64,000 bases of DNA, taken from positions 434,001-498,000 of the forward strand of contig OY969816.1 in NCBI GenBank assembly GCA_963703385.1, written 5' to 3'. Shown here one piece after another: positions 42,426 to 51,436 of this stretch; positions within the stretch are counted from its first letter, which is position 1; each line of letters opens with the position of its first letter. The position numbers and the translations under genes are program-made. The DNA comes from Rhodoblastus sp963703385 (GTDB lineage: Bacteria > Pseudomonadota > Alphaproteobacteria > Rhizobiales > Beijerinckiaceae). Under the pieces are notes generated by a model. That model searched no databases and was not told the origin of the DNA. It saw nothing but the letters and a program-made list of their open reading frames with translations.

Positions 42426-43625
42426 ATGCGTATCCATCGCGCCGGGGCGGCCGGCCAGAAAGTCCAGAACCTGGTTTCGCGTACTGGACTTGGGCCGGTC
42501 CGACGCCCCGTCGCGGGAGCCGCGTCCAAGGCGCCTGAGGCGCCGCTCGACCGGATCATCGCCGGCGATTGCGTCGAGGCCATGCTCGGCTTGCCCGAAG
42601 CCAGCGTCGATCTGATCTTCGCCGACCCGCCCTATAATCTTCAGCTCGAAGGCGGCCTGACCCGCCCGGACCAGAGCGAAGTCGACGCGGTGGACGACGA
42701 CTGGGACAAATTCGCCTCTTTCGCCGATTACGACCGTTTCACCCAGCGTTGGCTTGCCGCCGCGCGCCGGGCGATGAAGGACCACGCCACCATTTTCGTC
42801 ATCGGCTCGTACCATAATGTTTTTCGCGTCGGCGCGATCATGCAGGATCTCGGCTTCTGGATCCTCAACGACATCGTGTGGCGCAAGGCCAATCCGATGC
42901 CGAATTTCCGCGGCCGGCGCTTCACCAACGCCCATGAGACCTTGATCTGGGCCTCGAAAAGCGCGCGGGCGAAAAGCTATACTTTCAATTACGAGGCGCT
43001 TAAAAGCGGCAACGAGGACCGCCAGCTGCGTTCGGACTGGTTTTTCCCGATCTGCACCGGCGCCGAGCGCCTGAAGGACGAAGCGGGCCGGAAAACCCAT
43101 CCGACCCAGAAGCCGGAAGCCCTGCTCGCCCGCGTCGTCATGGCGGCGTCAAAGCCCGGCGAGGTGGTGCTCGACCCCTTTTTCGGCTCCGGCACGACCG
43201 GCGCGGTGGCCAAGAAACTCGGCCGCCGATTCATCGGATGCGAGCGCGACCCCGCTTATATCGCCGCCGCGACCGCGCGCATCGCCGCCGTCGAGCCTCT
43301 GCCCGAAAGCGCTTTTGCGACGCCGGTGGCCAAAAGGCAGGAAAAGCGCGTCGCCTTCGCCAGCCTGATCGAGGCCGGCATGATCGCGCCGGGCGCGGAG
43401 CTGTTCGACGAAAGGCGCCGCTGGCGCGCGATCGTGCGCGCCGACGGCGCCATCGCGCTTGGCGACATCGTCGGCTCGATCCACAAGATCGGCGCGCTGG
43501 CCCAGGGCCTGCCCGCCTGCAACGGCTGGACTTTTTGGCGCACCAGCCAAGATGGCGCCGACATCAGCATCGACGAGCTGCGCGCGGAATTCCGCGCGCG
43601 GGTGGGCGAGGCTGAGGACGGGTGA
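42426..43625 (+). CDS. ccrM: Cell-cycle-regulated adenine methyltransferase CcrM (GANTC)
   Basis: 399-aa beta-class N6-adenine DNA methyltransferase. The catalytic motif DPPYNLQL is at residues 67-74, the SAM-binding DPFFGSGTTG is downstream, and THPTQKPEALLARV is present, in the permuted order of beta-class enzymes. The C-terminal ~90 residues form the RAMA-type DNA-recognition domain seen in CcrM. By family it methylates GANTC after replication and times the alphaproteobacterial cell cycle. The start at 42426 has a weak ribosome-binding site and an N-terminal extension before PLDRIIAGDC, so a later start is possible. Confidence 0.95.
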   Translation: MRIHRAGAAGQKVQNLVSRTGLGPVRRPVAGAASKAPEAPLDRIIAGDCVEAMLGLPEASVDLIFADPPYNLQLEGGLTRPDQSEVDAVDDDWDKFASFADYDRFTQRWLAAARRAMKDHATIFVIGSYHNVFRVGAIMQDLGFWILNDIVWRKANPMPNFRGRRFTNAHETLIWASKSARAKSYTFNYEALKSGNEDRQLRSDWFFPICTGAERLKDEAGRKTHPTQKPEALLARVVMAASKPGEVVLDPFFGSGTTGAVAKKLGRRFIGCERDPAYIAAATARIAAVEPLPESAFATPVAKRQEKRVAFASLIEAGMIAPGAELFDERRRWRAIVRADGAIALGDIVGSIHKIGALAQGLPACNGWTFWRTSQDGADISIDELRAEFRARVGEAEDG

Positions 43626-43869
43626 GCGGGGCGGCCATTCGTCTCCATCGCGCTACGCGCCGCTCATTGCGGCGAAGGTCATTGATTTCCGTTTCGTGAG
43701 CCGAGCCCATGAGGATCCGCTTTGATCAAGCGGTTTGGGCGCCCGCGCTCGTAGCCGAGCCATTCTCTTCGGACAGCGCATCCGCGGCCTGACGAAAATG
43801 CTGTTCTTGGCGCCCCATTGATTCTTCGCCCGCGCCCCGGCATTTTAGGCGGCATCGACTGTTCGCGCC

Positions 43870-44307
43870 TTGCCCGCGCGAAAAAACGAGGATTTCCAAC
43901 TGACCCGCAAACAGAAGACGGGCGCCGAGCCGGCGCCGGCGCAAGCCATCGACGCGGCGCGCGCCAACCCGCATATGCAGGCCGTTCTTAACGCCCTGGA
44001 CGATCTCAAGGCCGAGGAGATCGCCGTCATCGATCTTGCCGGCAAGACTTCGATCGCCGACTGGATGGTCATCGCCACCGGGCGCTCGACCACCCAGGTC
44101 GGGGCGCTCGCCGACAGGGTGGTCAAGGCGCTCAAGGAAAACGGCGCGGGGACGCCGGCGGTCGAGGGCCTGCCCGCCTGCGACTGGGTGCTGATCGACG
44201 CCGGCGATCTCATCGTCCATTTGTTCCGCCCCGAGGTGCGGGCGTTCTACAACCTCGAAAAAATGTGGGGCGTGGACCGCCCGGCCGAAAAACGGGCCGA
44301 GGCTTGA
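43870..44307 (+). CDS. rsfS: Ribosome silencing factor RsfS
   Basis: Up to 145 aa from TTG 43870; the first ~35 residues are not conserved and an ATG at 43975 is an alternative start. The core is diagnostic: LDDLKAEEIAVIDLAGKTSIADWMVIATGRS and CDWVLIDAGDLIVHLFRPEVRAFYNLEKMWG. RsfS binds ribosomal protein uL14 and blocks subunit joining in starvation. It lies 13 nt ahead of rlmH, the classical rsfS-rlmH pair. Confidence 0.93.
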   Translation: MPARKNEDFQLTRKQKTGAEPAPAQAIDAARANPHMQAVLNALDDLKAEEIAVIDLAGKTSIADWMVIATGRSTTQVGALADRVVKALKENGAGTPAVEGLPACDWVLIDAGDLIVHLFRPEVRAFYNLEKMWGVDRPAEKRAEA

Positions 44308-44320
44308 GGTTTCGGCTGCA

Positions 44321-44803
44321 ATGAAGCTGCTGCTCGCCGGCGTCGGGCGGCTGAAGGCCGGCCCGGAGCGCGAACTGGTCGCGCGTTACGCCGAGCGCTG
44401 CGTCGCGGGCGGCCGGAAAATCGGTTTTGGCGGCTTTGATTCGCGCGAGATCGACGAATCGCGCGCCCGCCGGCCGGAAGACCGCAAGGCCGAGGAGGCG
44501 GCGGCGCTCGCCGCGCTGATTCCGCCGGGGGCGCGGAAAATCTGTCTCGATGAGCGCGGGCGCAATCTGACCAGCGAGGATTTCGCCCGCAAACTGGGCG
44601 AATGGCGCGACGCCGGCGCGCCGGCCTGCGCCCTCGTCATCGGCGGGCCGGACGGGCTCGATCCCGCCTTCCGGGACAAGGCCGACCTGACTTTGGCGTT
44701 TGGGGCGATGACCTGGCCTCACCAAATTGTGCGTGCATTGGCGGCCGAACAGCTGTTTCGCGCATTGACCATCCTCGCTGGCCATCCCTATCATCGCGTG
44801 TGA
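44321..44803 (+). CDS. rlmH: 23S rRNA pseudouridine-1915 N3-methyltransferase
   Basis: 160-aa SPOUT-fold methyltransferase acting on the 70S ribosome. The trefoil-knot SAM site is seen as ALVIGGPDGLDPAFR and LTLAFGAMTWPHQIVRALAAEQLFRA, and the conserved C-terminal HPYHR ends the protein. Length and gene order (rsfS-rlmH) are normal. Confidence 0.96.
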   Translation: MKLLLAGVGRLKAGPERELVARYAERCVAGGRKIGFGGFDSREIDESRARRPEDRKAEEAAALAALIPPGARKICLDERGRNLTSEDFARKLGEWRDAGAPACALVIGGPDGLDPAFRDKADLTLAFGAMTWPHQIVRALAAEQLFRALTILAGHPYHRV

Positions 44804-44896
44804 CGTAAGGTCCAAACGGCACACGACAAAGGCCTGACGAGAAATGGCAGTCCTTTTTGGGGCACAGAACGACCAGTCCCGGAGCGCGCCCATCGC

Positions 44897-46246
44897 ATGA
44901 TCGCCGACGAAAGTTTCGAACTCGCTCCCTGCGGGCTCGCTATCCTTGCGCCTGACGGCGGCGTCTCGCGGGCCAACCGCGCCTTTCGCCGCTGGACCGG
45001 CCTCGACGAATCCGGATCGGCCGGAGGCCGGCGTTTTGCCGATCTGATCGAAGGCGATGGCGCTTTTCTTTTCGCCGAGCTTTCGGCGGCGCTGGCGCGC
45101 GCGCCAGAACTCGACGAGGTTTTCGTCCTGTTGCGCGGCGAATCGGGCGCAATTGTCCCGGCCTATGTCAATTTCGCGCTGCGGCGCGACGAATTGGGCG
45201 CGCCGGCCGCGATCCATCTCGCCGCGACGCGCGGCGAAAGCCGCGCCTTGCACGAGGCCGAGCTTGAACGCGGCAAAAGGGCGGCGGAACAATTGGCCGC
45301 CATCGTCTCCAGCTCGTCCGACGCCATCGTCAGCGTCGATCCGCGGGGGAGGGTGCTGAACGCCAATCGGGCTTTTAGCGAAATCTTCCAATACGAGCCG
45401 GCCGAAATCGCCGGCGCCAATCTCGGCGACCTGGTCGTGCCCGAGGACTGCCGCGTCGAATATGAACGGAAGCTTGCGAATGCCGCGTTCGGCCCCGGCA
45501 AGGCGCAGATCGTGCGGCGCCGGCGCAAGGACCGGACGCCGCTCGACTTTTCGATTTCGACGGCGCCGATCCGCGACGCCAACGGTGAGCTTGCGGCGAT
45601 CTCGATGATCTATCGCGACATGGCGCCGCTCACGCGCGCCGCCGAACATATCGAATTCCTGCTGCGCGAGGTCAATCACCGCTCGAAAAACCTGCTCGCC
45701 GTGGTCCACGCCATCGCGCGGCAGACGGCGCGGCTTTCCTCCTCGCCGGAAAATTTCATCGACAGTTTCATGGCGCGGCTTTCGGCGATCGGCTGCAGCC
45801 ACGATCTTCTGGTCTCGCGCGACTGGCGCGGCGTCCGAATCGCCGAACTCGCCCACAACCAGTTCAGCCAGCTCGACCTTGAGGCCCGCGAGCGGATCGA
45901 GGTTTCGGGCGATTTTTTGGAGATCAATCCGCGCGCGGCGGAATCCTACGGCCTGGCGCTGCACGAGCTTTCGACCAACGCGGTTCGCCATGGCGCGCTT
46001 TCGGCCCCCGACGGCAAGGTCGATCTCTCGTTCCGGCTCGACCGCGACGGCAAGTATTACACCTTGACCTGGCGCGAAAGCGGCGGCCCGGCGGTGGCGG
46101 CCCCGGAGCATTCGGGCTTTGGCGGAACCGTGCTGACCCGCATGGCCCCGCTCGCCATCCAGGGCGAAAGCCGGCTCGATTTTCCGCCCGAGGGCCTGCG
46201 CTACCGGCTGTCGGCGCCGGTCGAGGAAGTCTTGATGGCGTTGTGA
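44897..46246 (+). CDS. PAS-domain HWE-family histidine kinase
   Basis: 449 aa without TM helices, so cytosolic. N-terminal PAS-like region (residues ~1-110), a second PAS domain (about 130-245, SDAIVSVDPRGRVLNANRAF ... FQYEPAEIAG), then the HWE kinase: phospho-acceptor H261 in REVNHRSKNLLAVVHAIARQT, N-box LALHELSTNAVRHGALS and the W-x-E motif in LTWRESGGP. HWE kinases are common in Alphaproteobacteria and often feed the general stress response or light/redox sensing. The PAS domains lack the photoactive Cys motif of LOV domains. No response regulator is adjacent. Confidence 0.9.
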   Translation: MIADESFELAPCGLAILAPDGGVSRANRAFRRWTGLDESGSAGGRRFADLIEGDGAFLFAELSAALARAPELDEVFVLLRGESGAIVPAYVNFALRRDELGAPAAIHLAATRGESRALHEAELERGKRAAEQLAAIVSSSSDAIVSVDPRGRVLNANRAFSEIFQYEPAEIAGANLGDLVVPEDCRVEYERKLANAAFGPGKAQIVRRRRKDRTPLDFSISTAPIRDANGELAAISMIYRDMAPLTRAAEHIEFLLREVNHRSKNLLAVVHAIARQTARLSSSPENFIDSFMARLSAIGCSHDLLVSRDWRGVRIAELAHNQFSQLDLEARERIEVSGDFLEINPRAAESYGLALHELSTNAVRHGALSAPDGKVDLSFRLDRDGKYYTLTWRESGGPAVAAPEHSGFGGTVLTRMAPLAIQGESRLDFPPEGLRYRLSAPVEEVLMAL

Positions 46247-46350
46247 TTTCTCGCGCGAACGATCATGCGGGTCATAAATTTGGCGAGAAACAGGAGGAGG
46301 CTTTTCACTGGTCGCATGACGACCGTGTGCTCCGGCTCGGAAATTTCAAT

Positions 46351-46378
46351 CCAGCACAAGGATGCCAGCACAAGGATG
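46351..46378 (+). repeat. 14-bp tandem duplication carrying a ribosome-binding site and start codon
   Basis: CCAGCACAAGGATG occurs twice head to tail (46351-46364, 46365-46378). Each copy carries AAGGATG. The first ATG opens a five-codon frame (Met-Pro-Ala-Gln-Gly) whose TGA overlaps the second ATG, the probable start of the next small gene. Confidence 0.75.
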
Positions 46379-46567
46379 AAAGCCATGCAGGGAGTCGAGA
46401 TCCACGAATATGCGCGCAAGCTCTTTGACGCCCATGGCGACAAGGCCGTCGCCGAGGCCGCGCAAAAGGCGCGCGCGTGTGAACGGGACGGCGACGCCGA
46501 AGAGGCCGAAACCTGGCGGCGCATCGAATCGGCCCTCGAACTGATGCGCGGCCCGCACGTCAGCTGA
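46376..46567 (+). CDS. Small conserved-looking protein of unknown function
   Basis: 63 aa from ATG 46376, or 60 aa from ATG 46385, which has AAGGA at better spacing. All-helical, charged: VEIHEYARKLFDAHGDKAVAEAA then a CERDGDAEEAETWRRIESALELM helix. The pattern of a helix pair ending in W-x-x-I resembles small uncharacterised alphaproteobacterial proteins, but no function is known. It follows the histidine kinase by 129 nt on the same strand. It sits behind a duplicated start region that may tune its translation. Confidence 0.6.
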   Translation: MKAMQGVEIHEYARKLFDAHGDKAVAEAAQKARACERDGDAEEAETWRRIESALELMRGPHVS

Positions 46568-46654
46568 GCGGCCCGCAATTTATCGTCTTCGACCATTGCC
46601 GACGCGGTCCTGTTCTTTAAGCTGACGCTTGGCGATTCGGCGAAATAGGCGGCG

Positions 46655-48037
46655 ATGGCGGGCGGCGGGGGAAATTTGCGCAAGCGAAAGACGCGGCCTC
46701 TTTGCCCCGCGGTCGCGCTTTGCTTGTCGTGCCTCGCGGCGCCTTCGCGCGCGGAAACGCCGGCCCCGCCGAACCCGCCGGCGCCGTCCGAGAAAAAGGC
46801 CGTCGATCTCGAGGCGAAGCGCCATGACTTTCAAGGCGTGCAGGACATCCTCGCCCGGTCCGAGGCGCAGAAGAAGAAGATTGAGACGGAGATCGCCTCC
46901 TACCGCGACGATCGCGCCAAGCTGGTCTCGGCGTTGATCGACGCCAAGAACAGCATCGAGGACGCCGAAGCAAAGATCGCGGAGACGCAGAGCCGGCTCG
47001 ACACGCTCACCGGCAGCGAGATGGCGATTCGGCGTTCGCTGGAGAGTCGGCGCGGCGTTCTGATCGAAGTGCTCGCCGCCTTGCAGCGCATGGGCCGCAA
47101 GCCGCCGCCGGCGCTGCTCGCCGAGCCGGAGGATGTTTTGCGCGCGATTCGCGCCTCGATGCTGCTCGGGGCCGTCCTGCCCGAGTTGCGCTCGGAAACC
47201 GAGGCGCTCGCCGGCGATCTCCAGGACCTTGTTTCGCTGCGCGAGTCGATCGCGCGGGAAAAGGCCGATCTCGCCGCGGGATTGCAGACGCGGCGCGACG
47301 AGCGCGCCAGGCTCGAAGCCCTGGTCGTGGCGCGGCAAAAATCGATCGGCGTGGCGCGCGAGGCGCTGGCCGCCGAACAGGCCAAGGAAAAGGCGCTCGC
47401 CGGCCAGGCCGCCAGTCTCAAGGACCTGATCGCGCGGATGGAGGCCGAGCTCGATTCCGCGCGCAAGGCGGCGGACGAGGCGCGCAAGGCGGACGCGGAG
47501 CGCGCCGGGCTCAGCCAGGCGCAGATCGAGGAAGCGAAAAAACGTTTCGCCGAGGCGCCGTCGCGCGATCCGGCCCGTCTCGCCCCGGCGATCGCCTTTG
47601 CCGACGCCAAGGGCATGCTGTCGCTGCCGGCGCAGGGAACGATCATCAAATATTTCGGCGCGCCGAGCGATTTCGGCGGCGTCGAGAAGGGCCTTTCGCT
47701 CGCCACGCGCGCCAATGCCATTGTTTCGGCGCCGAGCGATGGCTATATCGCGTTCAGCGGCGCGTGGCGCAGTTTTGGTCAACTCTTGATCATCAACGCC
47801 GGCGGCGGCTATTATGTCGTCTTGGCGGGAATGGCGCGAGTCGACGTGGCTGTGGGGCAATTTGTCCTTGCCGGCGAACCCGTCGGAAACATGGGTGATG
47901 GCGTGACGAAAACCGCCGCCGCGGTCGCGATCGGCGCGACGCAGCCGGTTCTCTATGTCGAGATTCGGAAAGATGGAATGGCGGTCGACCCCGGTCCCTG
48001 GTGGTCGAAGTCGGAGATGCAAAGGGTTCGCGGATAA
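46655..48037 (+). CDS. EnvC-like murein hydrolase activator (LytM/M23 domain)
   Basis: 460 aa. Signal peptide (VALCLSCLAAPSRAETP), a long coiled coil (about residues 50-310), then a LytM domain: YFGAPSDFGGVEKGLSLATRANAIVSAPSDGYIAFSG, LLIINAGGGYYVVLAG, GQFVLAGEPVGNMG and LYVEIRKDGMAVDPGPW. The zinc-binding His residues of active M23 peptidases are missing (GYYVVLAGM has no His, EIRKDG replaces the HxH region). So it should activate amidases at the division septum rather than cut peptidoglycan, as EnvC does. It shares one base with the ctpA start (TAATG). Confidence 0.88.
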   Translation: MAGGGGNLRKRKTRPLCPAVALCLSCLAAPSRAETPAPPNPPAPSEKKAVDLEAKRHDFQGVQDILARSEAQKKKIETEIASYRDDRAKLVSALIDAKNSIEDAEAKIAETQSRLDTLTGSEMAIRRSLESRRGVLIEVLAALQRMGRKPPPALLAEPEDVLRAIRASMLLGAVLPELRSETEALAGDLQDLVSLRESIAREKADLAAGLQTRRDERARLEALVVARQKSIGVAREALAAEQAKEKALAGQAASLKDLIARMEAELDSARKAADEARKADAERAGLSQAQIEEAKKRFAEAPSRDPARLAPAIAFADAKGMLSLPAQGTIIKYFGAPSDFGGVEKGLSLATRANAIVSAPSDGYIAFSGAWRSFGQLLIINAGGGYYVVLAGMARVDVAVGQFVLAGEPVGNMGDGVTKTAAAVAIGATQPVLYVEIRKDGMAVDPGPWWSKSEMQRVRG

Positions 48038-49557
48038 TGCGCAAGACATCGCTGGTTCTGCTGGGCGTCGCGATTGGCGCGTCGGCTGTTGTCGTAGGCT
48101 CGCACACCGGGGTTCCGCGCGGCGGCTCGGCCGTGGCGGAATCGGCCGAGATCTATCGTAGCCTCAATCTGTTCGGCGATGTTTTCGACAAGGTTCGCGA
48201 GGATTATGTCGAGAAGCCGGACGACAAGAAAATGGTCGAGTCCGCCATTTCCGGAATGTTGACCTCGCTCGATCCCCATTCGAGCTATATGGACCCCAAG
48301 AGCTTCCAGGACATGCAGGTCCAGACCCGCGGGGCCTTCGGCGGCCTCGGCATCGAGGTCATGGAGGAGAACGGCCTGGTCAAGGTCGTGTCCCCGATCG
48401 ACGACACGCCGGCGGCGCACGCCGGCATCCTCGCGGGCGACCTGATCACCGCCATCGACGGCGAGAACGTTCAGGGCATGACCCTGAACCAGGCGGTGGA
48501 CAAGATGCGCGGCGAGGTCAACACCAGCGTCAAGCTGACCATCGAGCGCGGCCCCAAGAAGCAGAAGCTCGACGTCAGCCTGACCCGCGCCATCATCCAC
48601 ATCAAGTCGGTCCGCTCGCATGTGGAAAAGCCTGACATCGGCTATATCCGCATCACCCAGTTCACCGAACAGACCTATGACGGACTGAAGGAGACGATGG
48701 AGAAGCTCCAGAAGGAAATTCCCGCCGACAAGTTCAAGGGCTACGTTCTCGATCTGCGCAACAATCCCGGCGGCTTGCTCGACCAGTCGGTCGCGGTGGT
48801 CAACGCCTTCATCGATCATGGCGAGATCGTTTCGACCCGCGGCCGCAACGCCGACGAGACCCAGCGCTACAATGCGCGTCCCAACATGGACCTGTCGCAG
48901 GACAAGCCGCTGGTGGTGCTGATCAACGGCGGTTCGGCCTCGGCCTCGGAAATCGTCTCCGGCGCCCTGCAGGATCACAAGCGCGCGATCCTGCTCGGCT
49001 CACGCTCCTTCGGCAAGGGCTCGGTGCAGACCATCATTCCGCTCGGCCAGGACAACGGGGCCCTGCGGCTGACCACCGCGCGCTATTACACGCCGTCGGG
49101 CCGCTCGATCCAGGCCAAGGGCATCGAGCCCGACGTCACCATTCTCGAGGACACGCCGGCCGACCTCAAGGGCAAGGACGACACCAAGGGCGAGGCGTCG
49201 CTCCAGGGCCACCTCAAGAACGGCTCCGAGGAGGAACACGGCTCGCAGGCCTATGTTCCGGCGGACGAGTCCAAGGACAAGGCGCTGCACGCCGCCTATG
49301 ACCTGCTGCGCGGAACGAAAACGCTGGCCATGCTCAAGCAGGAGGCCGCCGCCGCCGAGGCCGCGCAAAAGACCGCCGAAGCCAAGAAGGACGCGGACAA
49401 AACCGAGGCCAAGTCCGGCGACGCGGCTGCGGGCAAGGATTCGAACGCCGCGTCAAAACCCAAGACCCCGGACGCGGTCGTCGCTCCCGCGCCGCCGGCC
49501 GGCTCGCACAGCGAACCTGTTCTCAAGCCGGCGCCTTCCGACGACAAATCGAAATGA
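48037..49557 (+). CDS. ctpA: Carboxy-terminal processing peptidase (S41, CtpA)
   Basis: 506-aa periplasmic protease. N-terminal signal/anchor (SLVLLGVAIGASAVVVG), then a PDZ domain (about residues 95-190, GGLGIEVMEENGLVKVVSPIDDTPA). Next is the S41 core with LDLRNNPGGLLDQSV, catalytic Ser in NGGSASASEIVSGAL and Lys in SRSFGKGSVQT. A long Ala/Lys/Pro tail ends the chain. It trims C-termini of envelope proteins. The envC-ctpA-deacetylase order is the common cell-wall cluster of Alphaproteobacteria. Confidence 0.95.
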   Translation: MRKTSLVLLGVAIGASAVVVGSHTGVPRGGSAVAESAEIYRSLNLFGDVFDKVREDYVEKPDDKKMVESAISGMLTSLDPHSSYMDPKSFQDMQVQTRGAFGGLGIEVMEENGLVKVVSPIDDTPAAHAGILAGDLITAIDGENVQGMTLNQAVDKMRGEVNTSVKLTIERGPKKQKLDVSLTRAIIHIKSVRSHVEKPDIGYIRITQFTEQTYDGLKETMEKLQKEIPADKFKGYVLDLRNNPGGLLDQSVAVVNAFIDHGEIVSTRGRNADETQRYNARPNMDLSQDKPLVVLINGGSASASEIVSGALQDHKRAILLGSRSFGKGSVQTIIPLGQDNGALRLTTARYYTPSGRSIQAKGIEPDVTILEDTPADLKGKDDTKGEASLQGHLKNGSEEEHGSQAYVPADESKDKALHAAYDLLRGTKTLAMLKQEAAAAEAAQKTAEAKKDADKTEAKSGDAAAGKDSNAASKPKTPDAVVAPAPPAGSHSEPVLKPAPSDDKSK

Positions 49558-49655
49558 TTGCGGTCTAAATCACTGGCCGTCTCGACGGGCCCAGCCTGCT
49601 TCACTAACCTGAGCCGGCTGGGCCCGCCTGATTCGGCCCCCTTCGCGACACGGCC

Positions 49656-50830
49656 ATGCTCGACGATCTCGACCGCCCGCTGGGCCAGGACCTCAAACCG
49701 CCGCCCGATCCGGGGCAGGGCGGCTGGCGGCTTGGGGCGCTCGCGCTGGGGCTTGTCGGCGCGGTCATCGGCGGCGTTTTCCTCTTTTCGGCGCGGGATC
49801 AAGGAGGCGGCGAGCCTGAGGCTGTCGCCGTCATTCAGCCGGCGCCGCCAGCGCCGCCGCCTTCGCCGCCGCCGGCCGCCCGCAAGGATGTCGCCGACGC
49901 CGCCTCGCAGGAGGTGATCGAAAACGGGGTCAGAGTGGTGCGCGGCGATGCCGGCGCGGCGCAGGGATTCGTCATTCATGTGCCCGACGCCGGAGGCGCG
50001 ACGGCGCTGACGCCGGCGCCCGACGATCGACTTGTCGAAAAAAGCCGGTTTGGCTCCTTGCCGCGTCGCGGCCGGGACGGCGCCACGCCCGCCCAGGTTT
50101 ACGCCCGGCCGCTGGCGCTCCAGCCCGCCTTCAAGCCAGGAACGCCCCGCGTCGCCATTCTGGTCGCCGGAATGGGTCTGGACCGCGCCGCGACCGACGA
50201 AGCGATCCGGCGTCTGCCGCCCGAGGTGAGTCTGGCTTTCGCGCCCTATGGCGCCGAGGGCGGCGCCAGGCGGCGGAAGCGCGCGCGGCGGGCCATGAAA
50301 TCCTGCTCCAGTCGCCGATGGAGCCGTTCAATCCGGCGGATTCGCCCGGACCGCACGTTCTGCGCCTCGGCGACGCCGCCGCGACGCTCAACGATCTGCA
50401 TTGGCAGATGAGCCGGTTCTCCGGCTATATCGGGCTGGTGAATTTTCTTGGCGGGCGCTTCACCGCGGACGAAGCGGCGACGCAGGCGCTGATGAAGGAG
50501 CTGGCCAACCGCGGCCTCGACTATGTCGACGACGGCTCGTCGCCGCAAAGCCTCGCCAGGGAGGCCGCGCTCGCCAATGGCGTCGGTTTCGCCAACGCCG
50601 ATCTCCGCCTCGACGCCGCGCGCGGCGCGGCGGCGATCGACGCCGCCCTGCTGCGGCTCGAGACCTTGGCGCGCCAGAAAGGCGTCGCGATCGGCTATGC
50701 CGCCGGATTGCCCGAGGCAAGCGCGCGCATCGCGCGTTTCGCCGCTGATCTCAAGCGCGACGGCGTCGTTCTCATCCCGGTCTCGGCGGCGCTGCGCGCC
50801 GAGGCTCTGGTCAGCAACGAAAAGAGGTGA
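49656..50830 (+). pseudogene. Divergent polysaccharide deacetylase family protein, frameshifted
   Basis: The first frame gives a cytosolic start, one TM helix (LGALALGLVGAVIGGVFLFS), a Pro-rich linker and PRVAILVAGMGLDRAATDEAIRRLPPEVSLAFAPYG. The expected continuation, QAAEARAAGHEILLQSPMEPFNPADSPGP to the end, lies in another frame. The switch is in GC-rich repeats between about 50255 and 50270. Joined, the product is a normal ~390-aa divergent polysaccharide deacetylase (periplasmic NodB-like fold, function unclear, usually next to envC and ctpA). Because the second half still has good codon use, a sequencing indel is more likely than old decay. Confidence 0.8.
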
Positions 50831-50834
50831 CGGT

Positions 50835-51338
50835 GTGATCGAAACTTTGGCCTATCGTCCGTGCGTCGGCATCATGCTTCTCAATCCGCGAGGTCTGGTT
50901 TTCGTCGGACGGCGCAAGTCCAAACGCTCGCCGGAGTTGATTCAGGCCGAATATGAATGGCAGATGCCGCAAGGCGGCATCGACGACGGCGAGACGGCCT
51001 ACCGGGCGGCGTTGCGGGAATTGCGCGAAGAAACCGGCGTGCGCAACGTGAACTTTCTGGCCGAGGCGCCGGATTGGCTCAGCTACGATCTGCCGGGCGA
51101 CATCACCAGGAAAACCTGGAGGGGACGGTTTCGCGGGCAGACGCAGAAATGGTTCGCGCTGCGTTTCACGGGCGAGGAGTCCGAGATCAATATCGACGCG
51201 CCGGATGGCCACAAGCCGGAGTTCGACGCCTGGCGCTGGGAGCGGATGGAGCGCCTGCCGGAATTGATCGTTCCGTTCAAGCGCCGGGTCTACGAGGAGG
51301 TCTGCGTGCGCTTTGCCGAATATGCCGCGCCGGTTTAA
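50835..51338 (+). CDS. rppH: RNA pyrophosphohydrolase
   Basis: 167-aa Nudix hydrolase from GTG 50835 (GAGGTGA upstream). The Nudix box GGIDDGETAYRAALRELREETG (residues 47-68) is intact, and EYEWQMPQ and RGQTQKWFALRF are typical of RppH. It converts 5'-triphosphate RNA to monophosphate and starts mRNA decay. It begins 4 nt after the deacetylase stop, completing the envC-ctpA-deacetylase-rppH run. Confidence 0.93.
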   Translation: MIETLAYRPCVGIMLLNPRGLVFVGRRKSKRSPELIQAEYEWQMPQGGIDDGETAYRAALRELREETGVRNVNFLAEAPDWLSYDLPGDITRKTWRGRFRGQTQKWFALRFTGEESEINIDAPDGHKPEFDAWRWERMERLPELIVPFKRRVYEEVCVRFAEYAAPV

Positions 51339-51391
51339 CGCGCGTTCACAAATCGAAGAGTCGAACCCAGGTTATTATTGCATTTTCTGAC

Positions 51392-51435
51392 GCATATTCT
51401 TGTCCGAAAAGTCTATCAACTTTTCGGCAATATGC
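51392..51435. repeat. Dispersed palindromic repeat, copy 2
   Basis: 44-nt imperfect palindrome (GCATATTC ... GAAAAGTC ... ACTTTTC ... AATATGC). It matches copy 1 (1011-1053) in inverted orientation. It sits exactly between the converging ends of rppH and the TPR gene, so it could also serve as a two-way terminator. Confidence 0.7.
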
Positions 51436-51436
51436 T

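Noticed and set aside
44210..46111. A 633-codon leftward frame over rlmH and the histidine kinase
   Set aside because: Antisense shadow; no domain, and both covered genes are certain.
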